Positions 28,415-33,843 of a DNA stretch of 34,939 nt are shown here, piece after piece. Both the position numbers and the translations under genes were made by a program. The DNA comes from a virus. Under the pieces are notes generated by a model. That model was not told the DNA's origin. It worked only from the letters and a program-made list of their open reading frames with translations, and ran no database searches. Within the stretch, counting starts at the first letter, position 1. The number at the start of each line of letters is the position of its first letter. The stretch is taken from IMG/VR virus record IMGVR_UViG_3300035670_000751, positions 1 to 34,939 of that record. One strand, 5' to 3'.

Positions 28415-28740
28415 CAACTATAGACCCTAACAAGGCTGTTAGTTTCATCATTGAAAATGCACCAAAGTATGCCGAGGCTAAGAGCCAAAGGGTTTATTTA
28501 GAGAACTTCTTGAAGGTAAAGAAGGCTGATCTCATTATGAAGTGCAATGAGAACTCAATCACTAGAGCCGAGCATTATGCCTTGGCGCATCCTGACTACT
28601 TGGTTATTGTTGAGGGTATCAAGGTAGCAATGCTAGAAGAAGAAAAGCTCAAATACTTCTTAGAGGCTGCAAAGCTAAGAGCTGAGATCTGGCGCACTAC
28701 AGAGGCATCTAACAGAAATCAGGATAGAGCTACAAGATGA
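28384..28740 (+). CDS. Conserved helical phage protein of unknown function
   Basis: 118 residues, all helical: PNKAVSFIIENAPKYAEAKS, QRVYLENFLKVKKADLIMKC, AEHYALAHPDYLVIVEGIKV and AEIWRTTEASNRNQDRATR. The pattern YAEAKxxRVYLEEFxKxKKA ... AYAHPEY ... EVWRTxxASNR is recurrent beside replication genes of proteobacterial phages. It may be a replication or recombination accessory. The stop overlaps the next start as ATGA. Confidence 0.75.
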   Translation: MDKEQINQSMTTIDPNKAVSFIIENAPKYAEAKSQRVYLENFLKVKKADLIMKCNENSITRAEHYALAHPDYLVIVEGIKVAMLEEEKLKYFLEAAKLRAEIWRTTEASNRNQDRATR

Positions 28741-29177
28741 ACGGTAATAACTCCTACTCTCAGAGAAACTCTGGTAGAAATCTAGGTGAGGAGTTATTTG
28801 AGCAATACTGTGAAAGTAAACAGGTATTTTTTAGAAAGCTAGGCTTTGATGAAAAAAGTGATCCTATTCCCAATTTTTATAGCCTTAGTCCTTTTATTAG
28901 GAATATCCCTGATTATCTTGTTGTTGGTAACAAAGGCTCAAGACTGGTTAATGTCAAAGGTACTGCTAATTTCAAGGCATCTGAGATAGCTATGATTCCT
29001 CAGTTTATTGAGTGGTATCACAACAGAGAGTGTCCTCTTTGGTATGCCTTCTGCTTTTCTGGGCAAAATACTCCTACCTTCAGAACCCCTGACCAAGTGA
29101 TTGAATTGTACCAACAAGCCACAGATAAGCAATGGAATGATGGGGTTAAATACAGGACTTTGGATCTTGGCAACTAA
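28737..29177 (+). CDS. Putative PD-(D/E)xK-type nuclease, active-site Glu replaced by Asn
   Basis: 146 residues. The layout is that of a small nuclease fold: helix with Glu19 (GRNLGEELFEQYCESKQVFF), NIPDYLVVGNKG with Asp59, then RLVNVKGTANFK where the usual ExK is Asn72-Val-Lys74, followed by helices (EIAMIPQFIEWYHNRECPLW). The fold is like Holliday-junction resolvases or type II-like nucleases, but the missing Glu may lower or abolish cleavage, leaving a DNA-binding role. It lies among other nucleases and overlaps the previous gene by ATGA. Confidence 0.62.
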   Translation: MNGNNSYSQRNSGRNLGEELFEQYCESKQVFFRKLGFDEKSDPIPNFYSLSPFIRNIPDYLVVGNKGSRLVNVKGTANFKASEIAMIPQFIEWYHNRECPLWYAFCFSGQNTPTFRTPDQVIELYQQATDKQWNDGVKYRTLDLGN

Positions 29178-29433
29178 AGAAGAAAGAAAACACTATGCGA
29201 AAGTGGCAAGTCTCGGATGTTCCCTGTGTCGTTATCTTGGCTACGGAGAATCACCACCTGAGTTACACCATATTAGACGAGCAGGGAAACGAAGTAATGC
29301 GCCAGTCATACCCCTGTGTACCGAACACCATAGAGGAAATACAGGAGTTCATGGAATGGGAAGAAAGGCTTTTGAAAGAAAATATGGGGTTACCGAAGAA
29401 GAACTTTTAGAATATACTTTGGAATTATTATGA
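29167..29433 (+). CDS. Ref-like HNH recombination-enhancement nuclease
   Basis: 88 residues from TTG 29167 (AGGA nine bases upstream), giving MATKEERKHYAKVASLGCSL, the usual Ref-like opening. Upstream in-frame starts at 29137 and 29140 would add residues with no family likeness. Ligands and catalytic residues: C18xxC21, L-H34-H35, C51-x-x-H54-H55 and GNTGVHGMG with H62. P1 Ref is an HNH-type nuclease that, with RecA, cuts in displacement loops; relatives are common in proteobacterial phages. It would work with the annealing system encoded leftward. The stop overlaps the next ATG as ATGA. Confidence 0.82.
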   Translation: MATKEERKHYAKVASLGCSLCRYLGYGESPPELHHIRRAGKRSNAPVIPLCTEHHRGNTGVHGMGRKAFERKYGVTEEELLEYTLELL

Positions 29434-29807
29434 ATATCCATGAGAGACTTCTGAACTGGTCATACTATGTCACTATGTGGCTGGAAGATCCATCCCCAAA
29501 GCAGCCATCTACCTGTCGCTCTTTTGAAAAGAACTACAACCCAGAGCTAGGTAATGTCATGGAAGAAGATTATCCTGATATGCCGAGTATTAATTGGCAA
29601 GATGGTGCTTTAGTGGAATCTTGTATGAGAGACTTACCAGAGCATCATAGGAGAGCCTTAAAAGCCTTCTATATTCAGTTTCCTTATCAATCTAATTACA
29701 GTATTGCAAATTCATTAAGAACAACAGTAAAGAAATTTGAGAATGACTTATCCGAAGCAAAAACCAGACTTTCCAAAGAAATCAACAGGAAGTTACCAAG
29801 AAACTAG
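29430..29807 (+). CDS. Putative late antiterminator, Q-like
   Basis: 125 residues. The C-terminal part MRDLPEHHRRALKAFYIQFP followed by YSIANSLRTTVKKFENDLSE and AKTRL looks like the sigma-region-4-like HTH of phage antitermination proteins (Q/RinA class), in which L-x-x-xHRRAL-xxYI leads to a DNA-recognition helix. Its position as the last early gene upstream of a perfect terminator and the late genes is the place of lambda Q. It would modify RNA polymerase at a late promoter. No promoter pairing was proven. Confidence 0.62.
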   Translation: MNIHERLLNWSYYVTMWLEDPSPKQPSTCRSFEKNYNPELGNVMEEDYPDMPSINWQDGALVESCMRDLPEHHRRALKAFYIQFPYQSNYSIANSLRTTVKKFENDLSEAKTRLSKEINRKLPRN

Positions 29808-29922
29808 ATTATGCGATTGCTGCAAAATAAAAAAGCCTAAATATACTGGTTATATGCAGACATTCAACAATGGTCTTAATCAGCGTTGGCTTTGTGTCGA
29901 TTGCAAGCAAAAAGTAGAGTAA
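29743..29922 (+). CDS. Small zinc-ribbon protein (hand-corrected start)
   Basis: 59 residues from ATG 29743; a TTG two codons upstream is an alternative. A basic N-terminus (TYPKQKPDFPKKSTGSYQE) precedes LCDCCKIKKPKYTGYMQTFN and RWLCVDCKQKVE, a C-x-C-C ... C-x-x-C metal-binding pair typical of zinc ribbons. It overlaps the Q-like gene by 65 bases in another frame. Possibly a nucleic-acid or polymerase-binding accessory to Q. Confidence 0.68.
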   Translation: MTYPKQKPDFPKKSTGSYQETRLCDCCKIKKPKYTGYMQTFNNGLNQRWLCVDCKQKVE

Positions 29923-29931
29923 AATAAGACA

Positions 29932-29964
29932 AAAGCCCTAATAGCTGGAGACTAAAAGGGCTTT
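29932..29964 (+). terminator. Hairpin after the zinc-ribbon gene
   Basis: AAAGCCCT (29932-29939) and AGGGCTTT (29957-29964) are perfectly complementary over eight pairs with a 17-base loop. No T run follows, but the 3' arm itself ends in TTT. It lies between the zinc-ribbon gene and the homing endonuclease and could stop or slow early transcription. Confidence 0.55.
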
Positions 29965-29993
29965 CTAAACAAACCAACTAAAGAGGAGTTGAT

Positions 29994-30494
29994 ATGTCTA
30001 AAAACTATTTTAAATCAAAATACGGAACAATATATGAAATCTTTGACTACAAAGATGGCTCTCTATATTGGAAAAAAAATACAACATCAAGAAACACTAT
30101 AGGAAAGTTAGCTGGAACTTTGGACTCTAAAGGTTATAAGCAAATTAGGTTTGATGGAAAATTAACCCATGAGCATAGGCTAATATTTTTTATGTTTCAT
30201 GGTTACTGTCCAGAGTGTGTTGATCATATTGACGGAAATAAATTAAACAATAGGATTACAAATCTAAGAGAAGCAAGTATTGCAGAAAATCAATACAACA
30301 CAAAAATAAGAACAGATAATACAAGTGGTGTAAAAGGTCTTAATTTTCATAAAGATAGCAATATGTGGTATGTAAGAGTTCAAAAAGATGGTGTGAGATA
30401 TGATGGCGGTCTTTTTAAAAACAAAGATGAAGCAATTGCAAAAGCAGAAAGTTTAAGAGAAAAGTTGCATGGTGAGTTTGCTAGACACAAATAA
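29994..30494 (+). mobile_element. HNH homing endonuclease with AP2 DNA-binding domain
   Basis: 166 residues of coding sequence (MSKNYFKSKYGTIYEIFDYK...). The HNH core has LTHEHRLIFFMFHGYCPECV with His61, then VDHIDGNKLNNRITNLR (His78, Asn82, Asn90), the HNH_3 pattern. Residues ~110-160 (TSGVKGLNFHKDSNMWYVRV, FKNKDEAIAKAESLREKL) are an AP2-type DNA-binding domain. These are free-standing homing endonucleases that spread by cutting alleles lacking them. The gene is visibly more A-rich than its neighbours and stands in its own gap after a hairpin, consistent with an insertion. GAGGAG is a strong ribosome site. No intron boundaries were seen around it. Confidence 0.85.
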
Positions 30495-30581
30495 ATTGTT
30501 GTTGATTCTTAAAAAATATAGTAACATTGCCTTGGGAAAGTGTTTCCTGAACTTTCGTATGAATAGTGAGAAGTGATTTTA
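30495..30581 (+). promoter_or_regulatory. Gap upstream of the late terminator, possible late promoter
   Basis: Non-coding stretch between the homing endonuclease and the terminator. TATAGT (30517-30522) is a good -10, but the best -35 (TTGTTG, 30496-30501) is only 15 bases away. A short hairpin GGAAA-GTG-TTTCC lies at 30535-30547. The position fits a Q-dependent late promoter with an early pause and terminator. Confidence 0.35.
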
Positions 30582-30606
30582 GCCCTAGCAATAGGGCATT
30601 TTTTTT
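30582..30606 (+). terminator. Perfect intrinsic terminator ahead of the late operon
   Basis: GCCCTA (30582-30587), loop GCAA and TAGGGC (30592-30597), followed by A and eight T (30599-30606). This is the clearest Rho-independent terminator in the window. It stands directly in front of the late genes, so late transcription must either start beyond it or be antiterminated through it, as lambda Q does at tR'. Confidence 0.9.
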
Positions 30607-30615
30607 GGGAATTTT

Positions 30616-30984
30616 ATGGACAAGACAACAATCATGGTAGGTCTGCTAGGTGATAAGCCTAAGATGGCTGACAAAAAAGAGGGTGGACTTCTTGAGAGTG
30701 ATGTCTCTGCTTGTCCATTGGCAACACAAGATAAGGTTATCAACGAAGGTAACAAGCGCAAAGCGGTAGTGGTCGCTAACTATACAGACAAGCCAGTAGC
30801 CAAGTGCATGGATTGTGAGTATTTCTGTCCTTCTAAAGATATGCCGACCTGCGGTATTGGTAAAGGTATGGGCTTCTGCGAGAAGTTCGAGTTTATGTGC
30901 AGCGAGAAGAATGGCTGTGATGAGTTCGAAGTAAAGACAGAAGAAGATATGGAAGAAGATATGGAAGGTGATTATGAAGAATAG
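30616..30984 (+). CDS. Cys-rich protein at the start of the late operon
   Basis: 122 residues with eight Cys, seven of them between residues ~64 and 102: KCMDCEYFCPSKDMPTCGIG then GFCEKFEFMCSEKNGCDEFE. The spacing suggests a metal (zinc) centre or small disulfide-rich module. The last 18 residues are Glu/Asp-rich. Such proteins precede the terminase genes in several freshwater podophages. Function unknown. The only ribosome site is GGGAA after the terminator T run. Confidence 0.72.
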   Translation: MDKTTIMVGLLGDKPKMADKKEGGLLESDVSACPLATQDKVINEGNKRKAVVVANYTDKPVAKCMDCEYFCPSKDMPTCGIGKGMGFCEKFEFMCSEKNGCDEFEVKTEEDMEEDMEGDYEE

Positions 30985-31132
30985 TCTCTATGGCAATATC
31001 CATGCAAAAAGAGCTAGGATCAAGGCTGGCTCTGGTGAAAAGATGAACAAGGCTGGTAGCAAGGCTGCTCCTAGTGCTAAAGACTTCAAGGCTGCTGCAA
31101 AGACAGCTAAACCATACAAGGCTAAAAAATGA
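30974..31132 (+). CDS. 52-residue Lys/Ala-rich basic protein (hand-called)
   Basis: Starts MKNSLYGNIHAKRARIKAGS then GEKMNKAGSKAAPSAKDFKA and AAKTAKPYKAKK. Strongly basic, resembling histone H1 tails and a known set of small phage proteins with the GEKM-KPGSKGAP-A--FK--AKTAK pattern. It could neutralise DNA in the capsid or bind nucleic acid. It overlaps its upstream neighbour by 11 bases and the downstream one by ATGA. Confidence 0.78.
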   Translation: MKNSLYGNIHAKRARIKAGSGEKMNKAGSKAAPSAKDFKAAAKTAKPYKAKK

Positions 31133-31290
31133 AAATGACTAAGGCTCAGAAGAAAATTGGCAAAGTAATGGGTGAATATAAAGAAGGCACTCTGCACTCT
31201 GGCAAAGGTGGCAAAGTGGTCACTAACCCAAAGCAAGCCATTGCTATTGCTATGAGTGAAGCAGCTAAAAAGGCTCGCTACAAAAAATGA
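31129..31290 (+). CDS. 53-residue basic protein, DUF6496-like (hand-called)
   Basis: Starts MKMTKAQKKIGKVMGEYKEG and continues to TLHSGKGGKVVTNPKQAIAI then AMSEAAKKARYKK. KVMxEYKEGTLHSGKGGKVVTxxKQAIAIAxSEA is the recognisable DUF6496 signature. It is basic and small and may bind nucleic acid. ATGA overlaps at both ends. Confidence 0.82.
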   Translation: MKMTKAQKKIGKVMGEYKEGTLHSGKGGKVVTNPKQAIAIAMSEAAKKARYKK

Positions 31291-31802
31291 CCTACGAAGA
31301 ATTAGTTGATCAGCTTGTAATGGATATGCGCAGACAGCAGATCCTTGCCGAGCAAAATAGATCACCTTCTTTGTTAGATGTAGATAGATCACCTTCTGAA
31401 AACTTAGGTCAAAATCCTAACAATATGCCATTGATGAACCAGATTTATCAAGGTGCTTCAAGTCCTAACGAAATTCAAGGTAATGTAACCCCATTTACTT
31501 TACAAGGTGGTGGTGGTTCTTTTGCTACTAATAATGTAAAAGGTTTTGCTGGTGGTGGAAGAATTGGCTATGAAACACCAATTAATGAAAGCCAATTGCT
31601 CAATTTGGGTGTAACTGGTGGTGGTGCTGATGTAAGGTTTGGCATGGGAACACCTTTTGAGGGCAAAGATAACCAATATAAGATACAAGCCATTGATGCA
31701 GTTCTTAAAGATTTAGTTAAGAATCAACAGTTTGGAGCATCTGTAGGTAGAGGTGTAAATCAAGATCCATTCTATAGCTTATTCTACAGAAAGGCTTTTT
31801 AA
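31287..31802 (+). CDS. Protein of unknown function, Gly-rich with aromatic C-terminus
   Basis: 171 residues. A helical N-terminus (YEELVDQLVMDMRRQQILAE) is followed by an Asn/Ser/Gly-rich linker and a Gly-rich beta-type region (GFAGGGRIGYETPINESQLL, NLGVTGGGADVRFGMGTP) ending in SLFYRKAF. The alternating pattern and terminal Phe resemble the last strands of a beta-barrel or a Gly-rich virion protein. Placement before the terminase genes gives no clear clue. ATGA at its start and TAATG at its end link it to neighbours. Confidence 0.7.
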   Translation: MTYEELVDQLVMDMRRQQILAEQNRSPSLLDVDRSPSENLGQNPNNMPLMNQIYQGASSPNEIQGNVTPFTLQGGGGSFATNNVKGFAGGGRIGYETPINESQLLNLGVTGGGADVRFGMGTPFEGKDNQYKIQAIDAVLKDLVKNQQFGASVGRGVNQDPFYSLFYRKAF

Positions 31803-32092
31803 TGAAGATTAGAGAAGCTGCCAAGATTCTTGAAAGAATCGGTGTAGATGGCTATAACAAGCCAAAAAGAACACCAAATCATCCTACTAAAAGCCATGTA
31901 GTAGTGGCAAAAGAAGGTGATAAGACAAAGACAATCCGCTTTGGTCAGCAAGGAGTATCAGGATCACCAGCTAAGAAAGGTGAGTCCGAGGCTGATAAAG
32001 CAAGAAGAAAGTCATTCAAGGCTAGACACTCAGCCAATATTGCTAAAGGCAAGATGAGTGCAGCTTACTGGGCAGACAAGGTTAAATGGTAG
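31802..32092 (+). CDS. Conserved basic protein, DUF5872-like
   Basis: 96 residues. GVDGYNKPKRTPNHPTKSHV, VVAKEGDKTKTIRFGQQGVS and GESEADKARRKSFKARHSAN followed by GKMSAAYWADKVKW form a very conserved small phage protein family (DUF5872-like) that also occurs in larger phages. It is basic and probably acts on nucleic acid or in the virion; function unknown. TAATG overlap at the start and a 7-base overlap with the next gene. Confidence 0.82.
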   Translation: MKIREAAKILERIGVDGYNKPKRTPNHPTKSHVVVAKEGDKTKTIRFGQQGVSGSPAKKGESEADKARRKSFKARHSANIAKGKMSAAYWADKVKW

Positions 32093-32244
32093 TAGTCCAG
32101 CTCAAAGGAGTTCCAACAGAGTTTGAGTGCTTGGAAACAAAGTTTGAGTTCCTAGACTACTTATACACAAGACTCATAGACATAGCAGAAGAACTAGATA
32201 CAAATACAATAAACTTTATTGGGGATAGACCAATACTGCATTAG
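32086..32244 (+). CDS. 52-residue acidic protein (hand-called)
   Basis: Reads MVVVQLKGVPTEFECLETKF then EFLDYLYTRLIDIAEELDTN and TINFIGDRPILH. AAGG lies five bases before the ATG. It overlaps the previous gene by seven bases and has normal codon use. No family was recognised; an amphipathic helix lies in its middle. Confidence 0.6.
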   Translation: MVVVQLKGVPTEFECLETKFEFLDYLYTRLIDIAEELDTNTINFIGDRPILH

Positions 32245-32267
32245 TGTTGTATTATTGCAACATCATC

Positions 32268-32278
32268 AACCAAGAACC
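32268..32278 (+). repeat. Third copy of the AACCAAGAACC core, upstream of terS
   Basis: The 11-base core of the initiator-gene repeat (27855-27865, 27876-27886) is repeated exactly here, in the same orientation, in the short gap before the small terminase gene. An 11-mer is not expected to recur by chance often in 35 kb. It may be a packaging or origin-related site, or a binding site shared with the initiator. Confidence 0.45.
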
Positions 32279-32290
32279 GCAAGGATTGGA

Positions 32291-32596
32291 ATGGAAAACA
32301 GTAGCGAAAACAACAATTTAGGAATCGAATCGAATGGTTCGAGGGGTGGACAACCTAACAATCAAAATGCCAAGAAGGGCAAGTTGTTCTATAACGAGCT
32401 AAGAAAAGCTCTAGTTCAACAAGACCAGATAAACCTAAGACGAATAGCAGACAAGCTAGTAGAGAAAGCCATAGATGGTGAGCCTTGGGCTGTTAAAGAA
32501 ATCATGGATCGAGTGGATGGTAAAGCTATTCAAGCAACAGAGATTAGCGGAACTGATGGTGAAGATTTAAAGATGGTGGTCACTTGGCAGAAGTAA
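32291..32596 (+). CDS. Terminase small subunit (putative)
   Basis: 101 residues from ATG 32291 (AAGGA five bases upstream); an in-frame start 72 bases upstream falls in the preceding gap. The sequence RGGQPNNQNAKKGKLFYNEL, RKALVQQDQINLRRIADKLV then EKAIDGEPWAVKEIMDRVDG is the pattern of small terminase-like proteins with a basic N-terminal tail and helical core, followed by KAIQATEISGTDGEDL. It lies directly upstream of TerL with a 13-base overlap. It would recognise the packaging site and regulate TerL. Confidence 0.78.
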   Translation: MENSSENNNLGIESNGSRGGQPNNQNAKKGKLFYNELRKALVQQDQINLRRIADKLVEKAIDGEPWAVKEIMDRVDGKAIQATEISGTDGEDLKMVVTWQK

Positions 32597-33843
32597 TAAT
32601 CCCATACAAACCTAGAGAGCCTCAGCTTGCAATCCATGAGCTGATGGATAAGCACAGATTTGGTGTAGTAGTAGCTCACCGAAGAATGGGTAAGACAGTT
32701 AGTGCTATCAACCATCTGATTAAGGATGCTGTGCTAAATGAAAAAGAAGCTCCAAGATATGCTTATATTGCTCCTACTTATGGACAGGCAAAGCGAGTAG
32801 CTTGGGATTACCTTTGTAAGTATGCAAGACCGCTAGGTGGCACAGCAAATATCTCTGAGTTGCGAGTAGACTTTATGGGCAGAAGAATCCAGTTATATGG
32901 ATCTGATAACCCAGACTCGCTCCGAGGGCAATACTTTGATGGGGTAATACTAGACGAAATTGGTGACCAGAACCCTAAGATTTGGACTGAGATTCTAAGA
33001 CCTGCACTAGCCGACAGATTGGGCTGGTGTTTGTTCATTGGAACACCAAAGGGACAGAACCACTTTAAAGACCTAAGAGACCGAGCAGAAGATACTCCTG
33101 AGTGGGGACTGCTAGAGTTCAAGGCAAGCGAGACAAAACTAGTTCCAGAGTCAGAGCTGAAAGCAGCCAAGGCTGAGATGGGAGATGACAAGTATCAGCA
33201 AGAGTTTGAATGTAGCTTCCATGCTGCTGTAGAGGGAAGTTACTATGGCAAACTGATGAATGACTTGGAAGAAAAAGGCAGAATGGTAGAGGTTACAAGA
33301 GATGACCTATGCCAGACATTTACTGCTTGGGACTTGGGAATGGGTGACTCAACTTCTATTTGGGTGGCTCAGATGACAGGTCAAGAAGTCAGGATCATGG
33401 ACTATGTAGAGAATCATGGACAGGGCTTGGATTGGTATGTCAATTGGATTAAAGACAACAATTGGACTAATGCCTCTCATAAGCTACCTCATGATGTCTC
33501 AGTAAGAGAATTAGGAACAGGGAAGTCTAGGTTAGAGATGCTACAAGGTGCAGGGCTAAATGTAGATGTTTTACCTAGGTTATCTGTTGATGATGGCATC
33601 CAAGCTGTCAGAAGATTATTGCCGAAGTGTTGGTTCAATATGCCTAGAGTTAGACAAGGAGTTGATTGTCTGAGAAACTATAGGAGAGAATATGACGAAA
33701 AGCGCAATGTTTTCTATGAAAAGCCTTTGCATGACTGGGCTTCTCATGGATCAGATGCCTTTAGATACTTGGCAATAGGATTAGATAACACTCAAGGTTC
33801 TTGGTCTAAACCAATACAAATTAATACGAAATGGATTGTATAA
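32584..33843 (+). CDS. Terminase large subunit
   Basis: 419 residues from TTG 32584 (MAEVIIPYKPREPQLAIHEL is the typical family start, and no good ATG precedes the ATPase motifs). ATPase: the deviant Walker A A31HRRMGKT38, Walker B VILDE121-125, motif III GTPKGQNH153-160. Nuclease: Asp250 and Asp255 in TAWDLGMGDSTSIW and the late HGSDAFRY Asp. This is the packaging motor that cuts concatemers and pumps DNA through the portal. It overlaps TerS by 13 bases and abuts the portal ATG. Confidence 0.95.
   Translation: MAEVIIPYKPREPQLAIHELMDKHRFGVVVAHRRMGKTVSAINHLIKDAVLNEKEAPRYAYIAPTYGQAKRVAWDYLCKYARPLGGTANISELRVDFMGRRIQLYGSDNPDSLRGQYFDGVILDEIGDQNPKIWTEILRPALADRLGWCLFIGTPKGQNHFKDLRDRAEDTPEWGLLEFKASETKLVPESELKAAKAEMGDDKYQQEFECSFHAAVEGSYYGKLMNDLEEKGRMVEVTRDDLCQTFTAWDLGMGDSTSIWVAQMTGQEVRIMDYVENHGQGLDWYVNWIKDNNWTNASHKLPHDVSVRELGTGKSRLEMLQGAGLNVDVLPRLSVDDGIQAVRRLLPKCWFNMPRVRQGVDCLRNYRREYDEKRNVFYEKPLHDWASHGSDAFRYLAIGLDNTQGSWSKPIQINTKWIV

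Noticed and set aside
29195-29410. 71-codon open frame beginning MRKWQVSDVPCVV
   Set aside because: It lies entirely inside the Ref-like gene in another frame; Ref has all expected Cys and His ligands, so this is a shadow.
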